A DNA stretch of 64,000 nt from positions 1-64,000 of the forward strand of contig CBDBIW010000014.1 of the NCBI GenBank assembly GCA_965206015.1, given 5' to 3'. The notes beneath the pieces were generated by a model. It worked only from the letters and a program-made list of their open reading frames with translations, was not told the origin of the DNA and made no database searches. The translations under genes and the position numbers were made by a program. Positions 52,078-60,601 of this stretch are shown one piece after another. Source of the stretch: JAJCYL01 sp965206015. Lineage in GTDB: Bacteria; Bacteroidota; Bacteroidia; Cytophagales; Cyclobacteriaceae. Within the stretch, counting starts at the first letter, position 1. Each line of letters opens with the position of its first letter.

Positions 52078-53067
52078 TTAGTATTCCTCGATCGGGTTTC
52101 CCCAAAATGCTTCCATTTCTGATTTAGTATACACTTTTTTTGATCGAATTACTCGAAATCCTACATGAGTGGCATCTGTCATCCACCACAAACTTTTTGG
52201 AAATTGAGGATCTCTCTTTTTCCACTCTTTAGAAGAGAAACTCCTCGCTGCAGATCTCAGATCTCCTTCTCTATCCAACCACGAGCCTCCTTTTACCACT
52301 CTCGGATATAGGGACTTAGGAAAAAGGACGGGGTTTCTTGTTTCTATAGATAGTGTACTGTAATAGTCTGGTTGATAGCCATCTATCACCCATTCTGCTA
52401 CATTACCATGCATATCATACAATCCCCAGCTATTCGGTTCTTTTTGGCCTCCAGGATGAAAAGTTCGATTGCTGTTTTTTTCATACCAGGCATGTTGGTC
52501 CAATATCTCAGGGTCGTTGCCAAAACTGAATGCAGCATCACTTCCTGCCCGACAAGCGTATTCCCACTCAGCCTCGGTTGGTAGTCTGTAGAAATATCCG
52601 GTTTTGGCAGTAAGCCATTTACAAAACATTGAAGCTGCATATTCTGTAAGGTTGACCACCGGATGACCCGGTTTATTGAAATTCACATAAGGCATGGTAG
52701 CAGCGGAGATTCCGTCAACTTGCAAATTTACCGCACCGCGGGTGGCAGATTTTTGGTCATCAATATCTCTGTAAAGAAATAATTCATATAAATCCCAGGT
52801 AACTTCCATAGAGCTCATCCAAAAGTCACTTACCTCTACTTGATGAATTGGCTCTTCGTCTCTCATATGCCCAACTTCAGTTGACGGGCTACCAGAAAAG
52901 AATTTGCCACCTTTAATAGGTATCATTTCAATTGTTAGATCCGAGCCTTCAATGTTCTGCCTGTAGTGTTCAAAATTTTGATTGAAATCGTAATTATTTG
53001 GAGACATGAAAATCAGTAAGAAAATACCGCCTATGCTAATAATTCCGCTAACTTCAAAAATTTTCAT
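52078..53067 (-). CDS. Formylglycine-generating (SUMF1-like) domain protein
   Basis: 329 residues with an N-terminal hydrophobic segment. The FGE-sulfatase domain is complete from P-I-K-G-G-K-F-F-S-G-S to G-F-R-V: P-V-V-N-L-T-E-Y-A, R-L-P-T-E-A-E-W-E-Y-A, G-L-Y-D-M-H-G-N-V-A-E-W and R-V-V-K-G-G-S-W can be read. True FGE activity needs Cys pairs; I see only C in F-C-K-W and Y-A-C-R, so a binding role is as likely as sulfatase activation. No sulfatase is in the window. Confidence 0.85.
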   Translation of the reverse strand: MKIFEVSGIISIGGIFLLIFMSPNNYDFNQNFEHYRQNIEGSDLTIEMIPIKGGKFFSGSPSTEVGHMRDEEPIHQVEVSDFWMSSMEVTWDLYELFLYRDIDDQKSATRGAVNLQVDGISAATMPYVNFNKPGHPVVNLTEYAASMFCKWLTAKTGYFYRLPTEAEWEYACRAGSDAAFSFGNDPEILDQHAWYEKNSNRTFHPGGQKEPNSWGLYDMHGNVAEWVIDGYQPDYYSTLSIETRNPVLFPKSLYPRVVKGGSWLDREGDLRSAARSFSSKEWKKRDPQFPKSLWWMTDATHVGFRVIRSKKVYTKSEMEAFWGNPIEEY

Positions 53068-53402
53068 AAATAGAATTTGAGCACCACTAAAATAGCATAC
53101 TTGTTGATTATTTGTGACTGATCTGCAATATGTTCAAAAGTGATAATCTATTATATGTTTTAACTGCCAATTCAGATTAATAAATATAGATAAAATTAAA
53201 ACAAACTTAATTTTTTTACCAAAAATGTTATAAAAAACGTTTTTACAATTGAAATAAGTTTAAAAATTAACCATAATTATTAAAAAAATCAAAAATATAC
53301 ATGTAATTGGATTATTATTAGCTCCGAAAGTTATCAGTACGTGTATTTCGATATTCATTTGCATCAAAATGTTACCTAACTAACAATTAATGTATCAAAA
53401 AA
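53068..53402. other. AT-rich intergenic region before the ammonium transporter
   Basis: Almost 80 percent A+T with several poly-A/T tracts (53175-53290) and no open frame of note. It separates divergent promoters of the FGE-like and ammonium transporter genes. I could not place a -33/-7 Bacteroidota promoter with certainty, nor see a typical nitrogen operator. Confidence 0.5.
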
Positions 53403-54725
53403 ATGGAAATGAACGACGAATTAGTAACTACAAAAGCTGAAATTACTGAAACAGCCATCAACAGCGAAGCTATTGCGATTCTGGCTGATCAAACTGCTTT
53501 ATTAAGCACACAATTAGGAGATGCGGTATTTACGGCTAACAACATATGGATGATGTTAGCAACTGCCTTAGTCTTTATTATGCACCTCGGTTTTGCTGGT
53601 GTTGAAGCCGGATTTGGACAGGCCAAGAATACGGTCAATATCCTATTCAAAAACACCTTAACTCCGGTGATTGGTATTCTGACTTATTTTATAGTTGGAT
53701 TTAACTTGATGTATCCAGGCTTTGTTGAACCAGGCTGGTTTGCATTTGGGGGTTTCTTCCTGGATTTGCCAGAGAATGGCAATACCGTTGACTACGCAGG
53801 AGGAGGTTACACCTATTGGACAGACTTTTTATTCCAGGCAATGTTTGCCGCTACGGCAGCCACTATTGTTTCGGGGGCCGTGGCCGAACGTATCAAAATT
53901 AGCACCTATCTCATTTTTACACTGCTTTTTGTTGGGCTGGTTTATCCGCTAATCGGTAGCTGGAAATGGGGTGGGGGTGCTCTTGATGCGATGGGTTTCT
54001 ATGATTTTGCCGGATCAACACTTGTACATTCAGTAGGTGGATGGGGTGCCCTTGCGGGAATAATAGTGCTCGGCCCGCGTATAGGAAAATATGTAAATGG
54101 TAAGGTTGTTGATAAGCCCGGATTCAGTGTACCCTTGGCAGTAACAGGTGTATTCCTGCTTTGGTTAGGCTGGTTTGGATTTAACGGGGGATCTGTATTA
54201 TCAGGTGATCCCGCACTCACATCCTTAGTGCTGGTAACTACTTCGCTGGCTGCTTGTGCTGGAGCAATGGGTGGTTTTATTACCGGGTATTTAGTTTTTA
54301 AGAGACTTGATCTTGGTATGGTACTTAATGGCGTTCTTTCCGGATTGGTTGGAATTACCGCGGGAGCGGATGTGATTAGCCCTGCTGAATCACTTCTCGT
54401 AGGATTGGTAGCGGGTGTATTGGTAGTCTTTTCCGCAATACTACTTGACAAGCTGAAGTTAGATGACGTGGTTGGAGCTGTTTCAGTACACCTCACCTGC
54501 GGTATTTGGGGAACTTTGGCAGTGGGTATTTTCGGTGAAGGAATAGCCTTTATGCCTCAACTTTATGGGGTACTAGTATGTGGTGCTACTGCTTTTTCTG
54601 CAGCATTCCTCATTTTCTATGTCCTGAAAGCAACAATGGGAGTCAGAGTTTCTTCCGAACATGAAGAATCCGGGTTAGATAGCCATGAGCATGGTATCAG
54701 GGGATATACAATTGTATACGAATAA
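53403..54725 (+). CDS. amt: Ammonium transporter, Amt family
   Basis: 440 residues with about 11 membrane helices. M-L-A-T-A-L-V-F-I-M-H-L-G-F-A-G-V-E-A (near 45-63), G-S-W-K-W-G-G-G and D-F-A-G-S-T-L-V-H-S-V-G-G-W (about 186-215, with the pore His) are Amt signature regions, and the second H-L-T-C-G-I-W supplies the twin His. A variable N-terminus precedes helix 1. No PII (glnK) gene is next to it. It is followed by a hairpin and a porin gene, a frequent pair in Bacteroidota. Confidence 0.93.
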   Translation: MEMNDELVTTKAEITETAINSEAIAILADQTALLSTQLGDAVFTANNIWMMLATALVFIMHLGFAGVEAGFGQAKNTVNILFKNTLTPVIGILTYFIVGFNLMYPGFVEPGWFAFGGFFLDLPENGNTVDYAGGGYTYWTDFLFQAMFAATAATIVSGAVAERIKISTYLIFTLLFVGLVYPLIGSWKWGGGALDAMGFYDFAGSTLVHSVGGWGALAGIIVLGPRIGKYVNGKVVDKPGFSVPLAVTGVFLLWLGWFGFNGGSVLSGDPALTSLVLVTTSLAACAGAMGGFITGYLVFKRLDLGMVLNGVLSGLVGITAGADVISPAESLLVGLVAGVLVVFSAILLDKLKLDDVVGAVSVHLTCGIWGTLAVGIFGEGIAFMPQLYGVLVCGATAFSAAFLIFYVLKATMGVRVSSEHEESGLDSHEHGIRGYTIVYE

Positions 54726-54743
54726 GCTCTATATACAGTAAAA

Positions 54744-54785
54744 ACCTTGGACCCATGAAAGTCTGCCAACTTTCCGGGCCAAGGT
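54744..54785 (+). terminator. Stem-loop after amt
   Basis: ACCTTGG (54744-54750) pairs with CCAAGGT (54779-54785) and GAAAG with CTTTC inside. A long, mostly paired stem without a good U-run. It may end or attenuate transcription between amt and the porin. Confidence 0.55.
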
Positions 54786-54840
54786 CTTAAAATCCACAAA
54801 TTATTAGAAATAATTCATGAACGATCTAAACAAAAATATA

Positions 54841-55881
54841 ATGAAAATTTATTCTACCATGTTAGTCCTCATTGTAGGACTAACATTTAGCCTTCAGGCT
54901 CAGGAGGATGAGGTTGAAGCAGATGAAAAACCGACTTTTTCCCTTGCAGGCTCTGTTGATGCTTATTATCGAGCCAATTTGAATTCGACAAACATAGCAG
55001 TTGATTTGGGAGATGGTACACCAAGTTTTGTAGCACCAGGGACATCATTCGCCAACCAACCAGGATTTGCTCTGGGAATGGCTAACCTTATTGGTTCATA
55101 TGAAGGTGAAAAGGTTGGCTTTGTTGCTGATCTTGTTTTTGGACCAAGAGGTACAGACGCAGTTTCTGCTTCTACAACCTCTAGTTCCAGTGTGGTTAAT
55201 CAATTGTATGTCTATCTTAATGTGAGCGAGTCAGTAACATTTACACTAGGAAACTTCAACACTTTTTTAGGATATGAGGTGATTTCACCTACTGGTAACT
55301 TTAACTACAGTACGTCATACATGTTTTCCTATGGTCCATTTTCGCATTCCGGTTTGAAAGTGGATGTTGCTCTTGGAAATAGTTTCAGTGTAATGGGAGG
55401 AATATTTAACCCTACAGATTTTACTGACTTCAATCCAATTGCTGAATATGTTGGAGGTGTACAAATAGGTTATGAAGGTGATAATGGAGGAGTATGGTTG
55501 AACAGTCTTTTTGATAATGAATTTTATCAGATTGATTTGACTACTGGATTTGACATTTCAGATAATGTCTATTTAGGTTTTAATGGTACTGTGGCTGACA
55601 AGAGTTTTTATGGTCTTGCTGGTTATGTACAACTAGCTACATCAGACGCTCTTAAATTCGGGTTAAGAGGTGAATTATTTGGAGATGAGGGCTTGGGATT
55701 GATAGGTGATGGAGAAACGGTATTTGATTTGACACTCTCTGCCAATTATACAGTTGGAAATCTTACAATAATCCCGGAATTCAGAGCCGACTTTGGTTCG
55801 GAAGATTTCTTCGTAGATAAAGATTTGGCACCCCAAAGTTCGCTGTCCTCTTTCGTTTTGGCAGGGATATATACGTTTTGA
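54841..55881 (+). CDS. Outer-membrane porin-like barrel, amt-associated
   Basis: 346 residues from the ATG giving M-K-I-Y-S-T-M-L. Signal peptide ends L-Q-A-Q, then an acidic linker, A-G-S-V-D-A-Y-Y-R-A-N and strand-rich sequence ending in F (A-G-I-Y-T-F). G-N-F-N-T-F-L-G-Y-E-V and N-Y-S-T-S-Y are typical of the beta-barrel porin family (OmpL/BBP2-like). Lying just downstream of amt, it may help nitrogen-compound uptake across the outer membrane. Confidence 0.78.
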   Translation: MKIYSTMLVLIVGLTFSLQAQEDEVEADEKPTFSLAGSVDAYYRANLNSTNIAVDLGDGTPSFVAPGTSFANQPGFALGMANLIGSYEGEKVGFVADLVFGPRGTDAVSASTTSSSSVVNQLYVYLNVSESVTFTLGNFNTFLGYEVISPTGNFNYSTSYMFSYGPFSHSGLKVDVALGNSFSVMGGIFNPTDFTDFNPIAEYVGGVQIGYEGDNGGVWLNSLFDNEFYQIDLTTGFDISDNVYLGFNGTVADKSFYGLAGYVQLATSDALKFGLRGELFGDEGLGLIGDGETVFDLTLSANYTVGNLTIIPEFRADFGSEDFFVDKDLAPQSSLSSFVLAGIYTF

Positions 55882-55964
55882 TAATTAGCAATAAGAATTT
55901 GTGCTATAATAATATATAAGAAAAGTCATAGATTAATTGAGGATGCTTCAATTCCAAATGTGGT

Positions 55965-56027
55965 AAACCGTAGCGGAAGGGATGCACTCAGACGACAAGT
56001 GTATTTTAACGCTGCGGTTTCTTTTTT
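55965..56027 (+). terminator. Rho-independent-like terminator after the porin gene
   Basis: AAACCGTAGCG (55965-55975) and CGCTGCGGTTT (56010-56020) pair with one mismatch, followed by C and T6 (56021-56027). The 34-nt loop is large. It probably ends the amt-porin unit. Confidence 0.65.
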
Positions 56028-56117
56028 GCTTGTCAATGAGATGTGGAAATATTAAATTGGTTGTTGAGAAGAAGATTTTGTCAATCATTTTGATTGATCT
56101 TCTGACAACAGTAACCC

Positions 56118-56681
56118 ATGTCTGCCAAGATTAAAAAAAGTTTAAAATATCTATTTTCAACTATTCTATCGTTGTGGCTGTCCTTTTCATTTCAGTTGAC
56201 TGTTGCTCAACAACTGCTATGGGAGGGAAGCGAATTTATCGAAACCCCGGATGAGGTTTACGAGGTTCAACTGATATTACCTAACGCTGATATTGAAACA
56301 ATAGCACGGGACCTTCAACCTCGAAACAAGAAATATAGATTGGCAGAAAATGAAGTGGTCATAAATATGTCATTCGTTGTTTATGAGGCTGCAGCAATTG
56401 GAGAGAGGCCTTACGGACGAATTCGATATAAAATTCTTCTTCAACAGAGAGAGAATAAGCTTTCATGTATTTTCAAAGATTTCACTTTCAAAAAGATTGA
56501 AAGAAATGCCCGATATGCAAAATTGGAGGAAGTAGGTGGTCGACCCATAGCAATCTCCACAGCGAAAAGCAGACTCAGTGAAGATCAATGGAGTATTGTG
56601 AGATGGAAGACAGAATTTGTACTTGAAAGGAAACTTGCCACGTTGTCTTCTCACAATTTACAAGCAGTTGAGATGCAATAA
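56118..56681 (+). CDS. Exported protein of unknown function
   Basis: 187 residues. Signal peptide about 12-31 (L-F-S-T-I-L-S-L-W-L-S-F). After it, strands and helices with E-V-Y-E-V-Q-L-I-L-P-N-A, Y-R-L-A-E-N-E-V-V and a basic C-terminal half. DUF4468-type (TBP-fold) proteins look similar, but I cannot be sure. No linked gene gives a clue. Confidence 0.6.
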   Translation: MSAKIKKSLKYLFSTILSLWLSFSFQLTVAQQLLWEGSEFIETPDEVYEVQLILPNADIETIARDLQPRNKKYRLAENEVVINMSFVVYEAAAIGERPYGRIRYKILLQQRENKLSCIFKDFTFKKIERNARYAKLEEVGGRPIAISTAKSRLSEDQWSIVRWKTEFVLERKLATLSSHNLQAVEMQ

Positions 56682-56682
56682 G

Positions 56683-56983
56683 TCTTTAATCAGATTTATA
56701 CACTTTGCCATGTTTCATTACAAAATCCACATCCTGCAGGAAATGATTTCAGCATTTTGTGAAATTTCTATTTGACCCATTTGCCCAACACTTGTATGCG
56801 ATCATTTTGAAGCAGCATCACACTGTTCCTGACAGGAATACCTCCAAAACCATCTATCAGAGTACCACCAACAAGTGCTTTGGTATTTTGAGCATTCAAT
56901 TGACTGGAAAGAAATATATTAAGAAACCAACCAGTAGAAATAGCTGCTTTATCATGTCTGTCATTTTGGATTGTCAAGCTAGC
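56683..56983 (-). pseudogene. Amidohydrolase with large internal deletion
   Basis: Leftward, the start shows a signal-like region and K-A-L-V-G-G-T-L-I-D-G-F-G-G-I-P-V-R, the entry beta-sandwich of metal-dependent amidohydrolases; about 60 bases later another frame ends D-V-D-F-V-M-K-H-G-K-V-Y-K-S-D followed by TAA at 56683, the usual last residues of the family. The whole metal centre is missing. About 85 of about 430 residues survive. Confidence 0.7.
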
Positions 56984-57015
56984 TGATTGAGGATAAATTG
57001 TGCTTTATTATTTGG

Positions 57016-57786
57016 TCAGCTGCATGATTCCTTCTCAACTGGTTCTAAAATAAATTTATCCCGTAAATGAACTATATATAAGAAGGCCAGATAGTAATAC
57101 CATAATTCGGTAAACTCACCAGTGTTATTGTTTAACAAGTCAGGCATATCTGGACTTAACCATTTTAATAGATAGGCAATTCCAGTAGTGACTAACAGAC
57201 CCAAAGCGCACCAGGAAAACCACGTATTAGGAATGAGTTTTATTTTGAGAAGTAAAAGTGATTTCGTTTTGATTATAGGTAAAGCGATAAATAGAATAGC
57301 CAAAGTCAAATTGGCCATCATTTGAATTAATTTTCTTGGTTGGCCATCATTACTATTATGTAAGTTTCTGAAGTATCCGTTTTTGACATCTTCGGGTAGG
57401 TCGAAAATCAACTCACGAAGATGCCAACCATAATCGATCTCTTCAAGAAACAAGAAGATAAATCCAAGGCAAATAAGGAGGTTCATCCATCTCCACGGTG
57501 ATTTTAAGGTTAAATAATAGCATGCGAATATGAATGATGCGAGAAGAATTATATTTTGAAAATTTTCCAACAGACCAAACTCCCTGTTGATATAGTCATT
57601 ATTGCTAATCTGGGGAACAATTACCAACTGTAGATATTCATTGCCCGAGTAGTACATTGAAAGTAATATGAATTCAATTGCAAAAGGAATCACTAAAAAC
57701 CAGGTAATAGGTTTTTTATTGATGTCGATCGATAACTTTTGCTCAGTCACGCTTAAATTTGGTAAGGATAATTTATTTCGGTGCAA
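57016..57786 (-). CDS. Multi-spanning membrane protein of unknown function
   Basis: 256 residues with about six membrane helices. A conserved-looking E-E-I-D-Y-G-W-H-L-R-E-L (about 115-126) lies on a loop, and F-R-N-L-H-N-S-N-D follows. It is not a known family to me. Its start overlaps the divergent glycosyltransferase start by up to 28 bp, so the two are likely co-regulated from a shared promoter. Confidence 0.65.
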   Translation of the reverse strand: MHRNKLSLPNLSVTEQKLSIDINKKPITWFLVIPFAIEFILLSMYYSGNEYLQLVIVPQISNNDYINREFGLLENFQNIILLASFIFACYYLTLKSPWRWMNLLICLGFIFLFLEEIDYGWHLRELIFDLPEDVKNGYFRNLHNSNDGQPRKLIQMMANLTLAILFIALPIIKTKSLLLLKIKLIPNTWFSWCALGLLVTTGIAYLLKWLSPDMPDLLNNNTGEFTELWYYYLAFLYIVHLRDKFILEPVEKESCS

Positions 57787-59309
57787 AATATAATCAGTCC
57801 TTGAGATATTTTCAGATTCCAGATAAAAGAGGCTACGAATATATTCTCATTCCGATGATTACGGCGTTTTTAGTTCGCATTATCTATCATCTATTTGAGA
57901 TACCAGATTTCTGGGGCGATGCCTATCATAATATTCTTATCAGTAAATCTACGATAGAAAACGGCTGGGCCTATACGGATTACAAAGGTAGGGAAGTGGT
58001 GTGGCTCCCATTCTATCGCTACTTCACTGCCTTTTTTATGTATTTGTTCAACAGCTATGACCTGACAGTACCCCACTTGATAAATATTATTATTGGTACG
58101 GTTAGCTGTGGTGTTTTAGCAAAAGTATCAGCCATAGGAACCAATAAGCAAACTGGTGCAATTGCAGGTTTGATATTAGCCTTGCTGCCCTGGCATATTG
58201 CCTATAGCCACATGAATATGCCCGAAATGACAGGCTCACTGATTCTGTTGCTCATTGTGATGTTTCAAAGAATGGGTAAATGGATGTGGTTGTTTCCACT
58301 AGGATTTGTAGGGGTGTTAACAAAAAATGAAGTCACGCTATACACAGGTGTTTTTGGGTTATATATCATATGGCTACGAGACTGGAAATCAGCAGCTGCT
58401 TTAGTTATTGGATGTACTATAGGCCTTGGGACTTGGAGTTTCTGGAACTTTCAGCAAACGAACAGCCTTTTTTGGTGGATTAGTGAAAGAAGTATTGGAT
58501 CTGGTTGGGACCAATTATTTTATCAAGAAAAGGCAAGTGGTCGTTGGTTCATACCTCCCCTATCAATCCTTCAGGTCTTTCCGCTTTCTTTGGTGCTCAT
58601 TTTTCAGCTACATAAATTCCCCAAATTAAAGGGCATTAAAGAGCGTCTTTTGATAGCGTTAGCACTTTTGGTGCTGTTCAATTGGATGTTTGTCATTTTA
58701 ATGAATTTCGGATATTTACCCTCCCCGGATGCCAGATATTTTATCATCACATTGCCTATTTTATGTTTAGTATTTATCTGGTGGATTTACAAATTAGATA
58801 ATGCAGAAAATCTCCTAAAAAAGTCATTGTTGACAATAATTATCATTTTATTCTTACAAGTCCCAACTTTTCATTTCCTTCATCATACACTAAACCCTTC
58901 AATTGAATTGGGTAGACATATTCAGCAAAATAATTTTGAAAACGGCAATTGGTGGAATGACTTCCCCACAAGTATATACTATGCAGGATTTCCGGAAGAC
59001 CATTCATTTTCTTCCATGATGATGGTGCCGAAGAAGGATCGATACAGTGCAGAGTTTAATGACCGATTGATTGAGAACATTAGCAGTAATAACATAAAAT
59101 TCATTGTTTTTCAGGATGTATCCTTCAGCTATGTAGGTACAATATGGCCTCAAATGAAAATGGAAGAACATTTCATTTGGAATGAGATTCAATTTGAACC
59201 CATATATTCCTATAACAACCCTAAGTCAGTATCTGTCTGGGATCAAATTAGGCACTTTATCGAAGCTGGCCGTAAATCGTCCATCTGGAAGCTGACCTAT
59301 GAAGAGTAG
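57759..59309 (+). CDS. GT-C family glycosyltransferase (GT39/ArnT-like)
   Basis: About 516 residues, 10 or more membrane helices. An early loop acidic pair (F-W-G-D-A-Y-H-N, about 54-61) and W-L-P-F-Y-R-Y-F (about 84-91) match dolichyl/undecaprenyl-phosphate-sugar mannosyltransferases; L-P-W-H-I-A-Y-S-H and Y-L-P-S-P-D-A-R-Y follow. Transfers sugar from a lipid carrier on the outer face of the membrane. The TTG at 57759 keeps the first helix intact; M at 57855 would cut into it. Acceptor unknown. Confidence 0.8.
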   Translation: MVRIIYFGAKYNQSLRYFQIPDKRGYEYILIPMITAFLVRIIYHLFEIPDFWGDAYHNILISKSTIENGWAYTDYKGREVVWLPFYRYFTAFFMYLFNSYDLTVPHLINIIIGTVSCGVLAKVSAIGTNKQTGAIAGLILALLPWHIAYSHMNMPEMTGSLILLLIVMFQRMGKWMWLFPLGFVGVLTKNEVTLYTGVFGLYIIWLRDWKSAAALVIGCTIGLGTWSFWNFQQTNSLFWWISERSIGSGWDQLFYQEKASGRWFIPPLSILQVFPLSLVLIFQLHKFPKLKGIKERLLIALALLVLFNWMFVILMNFGYLPSPDARYFIITLPILCLVFIWWIYKLDNAENLLKKSLLTIIIILFLQVPTFHFLHHTLNPSIELGRHIQQNNFENGNWWNDFPTSIYYAGFPEDHSFSSMMMVPKKDRYSAEFNDRLIENISSNNIKFIVFQDVSFSYVGTIWPQMKMEEHFIWNEIQFEPIYSYNNPKSVSVWDQIRHFIEAGRKSSIWKLTYEE

Positions 59310-59374
59310 TCATATTTAAAAGCTTATTTTTGTAGATTTCAGGCATTTGGTGCGTTTCTTGTGTGGTATTTGAT

Positions 59375-59944
59375 ATGAACTTCAATAGTATAAAACGGAT
59401 TGTGCTTACGGTGATTACACTGCTTACGGTGATTACACTGACTTCAAATCTCGGCCTTGTTCAAGGCACCAAGATTAAATTTGTTTATGACTTTGAAACT
59501 AAAGCAACGCTCCCTGACTTTTTTGAATTTCAGACAAAATTCGAAGTTTTCGAAAACCCGGACCAAACAGGAATTAATTCCAGCCTGTTAGTAGGGCGAG
59601 TAAGTAAAGTAAAGGAAAATGCTATTGCCTGGTCTGGAATTGCCATGACTAATCAGCCCGATGTAAATCTCCGAGATGGCGGATACTTGAAAATGAAAGT
59701 GTATGCAACTACAAAAATGGGGACAGTGCAGGTGAAACTAGAAACCGACCCGAGGGGGCAGCAGACATATGGTTTAGCTGAAATAACCAAATTGAATGAG
59801 TGGCAGGAATTGATCTTTCGGTACAAGTCAGGCGGCACAATTGATTATGCCAGAATTGTTATAATTTTTGACCTGGGTAGTGTTGAAGAGCACACCTACT
59901 ATTTCGACGACATTACCTGGGTAGATGAATCAGCAGCAGATTGA
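59375..59944 (+). CDS. Exported CBM-like beta-sandwich protein
   Basis: 189 residues from the ATG giving M-N-F-N-S-I. The signal peptide contains a duplicated L-T-V-I-T-L. Then F-V-Y-D-F-E-T-K, I-A-W-S-G-I-A-M-T, Y-L-K-M-K-V-Y-A-T and Y-Y-F-D-D-I-T-W: a jelly-roll pattern seen in carbohydrate-binding modules attached to laminarinases. No catalytic domain. It may bind glycans at the surface. Role inferred. Confidence 0.6.
   Translation: MNFNSIKRIVLTVITLLTVITLTSNLGLVQGTKIKFVYDFETKATLPDFFEFQTKFEVFENPDQTGINSSLLVGRVSKVKENAIAWSGIAMTNQPDVNLRDGGYLKMKVYATTKMGTVQVKLETDPRGQQTYGLAEITKLNEWQELIFRYKSGGTIDYARIVIIFDLGSVEEHTYYFDDITWVDESAAD
59405..59440 (+). repeat. 18-bp tandem duplication in a signal-peptide coding region
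   Basis: CTTACGGTGATTACACTG is repeated exactly at 59405-59422 and 59423-59440. It lengthens the hydrophobic core by six residues and could have been generated by slippage. Confidence 0.95.
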
Positions 59945-59972
59945 TTAATATCCTCTGCCGTAGGAATGAGCT

Positions 59973-60575
59973 TCATACCATCAAAAATTCCCACGGGAAA
60001 ACATCTAGACTGACTTCCGTACACATCAATACAACAAGGTCAAAAGTTTGGTAATACGCTACTAGTTCCTCCAGGGTCCCCAATTTAAAAGGATTGGTTT
60101 TCCAATATTTATCATAATAATACCAGAACTCGTAGTCAAAAATATTTTTTGCATGATGTTCCATTGTATGATAAAAACTGTCTGGGATCATCAATAGTTT
60201 TGGCTTCTTTCCACTCTGATTTGACTCAAATAGAGGATAAATCACCGGATTGTTACTGAGCCTTACCAGCAAATTCATCATGCTTTCAAGGTCCTTATCT
60301 CCTTTTTGCATGTGATCGGAATACTGGTCTGTATTTGTATAGGGAGGAATTGTAATTTCGAATTCATTTTCTGCATAATTGATTATTGAGTCAAGGGCTA
60401 TGGCTGCACTAAAATTGCTCCAATGAATTCCGGTTTTAGGAAAAACTAAACTCCCACTCCCAAAGGAATCCTTTTGAGAGATGAAATAGTTGTTGAAATC
60501 TATGAAATTGATATTTCTGCCAGATAACTCATCCCTATACTTTTCATAATTGGTAAGGCTACATACCTGGTAAGG
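59973..60575 (-). pseudogene. SGNH-hydrolase/AlgJ-like protein, 5' truncated
   Basis: Read leftward from about 60570: F-P-K-T-G-I-H-W-S-N-F-S-A (a D/H-containing H-W loop of AlgX/AlgJ-like enzymes), K-P-K-L-L-M-I-P-D-S-F-Y-H-T-M (the GDS-like serine motif, as P-D-S) and a C-terminal V-V-L-M-C-T-E-V-S-L. The intact family is about 400 residues, acetyl-transfer or esterase related. The start is missing: at 60551-60584 a doubled TGGTAAGGCTACATACC replaces it, with a stop in frame. Functionless as it stands. Confidence 0.7.
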
Positions 60576-60584
60576 CTACATACC
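60551..60584. repeat. Doubled IS-end-like 17-mer
   Basis: TGGTAAGGCTACATACC is present twice in tandem (60551-60567, 60568-60584). The first 12 bases also occur at 40168-40179, at the stop of the IS3 remnant. It looks like the scar of the same insertion element that truncated the SGNH gene. Confidence 0.75.
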
Positions 60585-60601
60585 GACATAATCTTCAATT
60601 G

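Noticed and set aside
52078..53067. Complete sulfatase/FGE pair
   Set aside because: Only the FGE-like protein is present; no sulfatase with C-x-P-S-R was found in the window.
53100..53400. Riboswitch or small RNA upstream of amt
   Set aside because: The region is almost pure A/T with no stable stem that I can draw.
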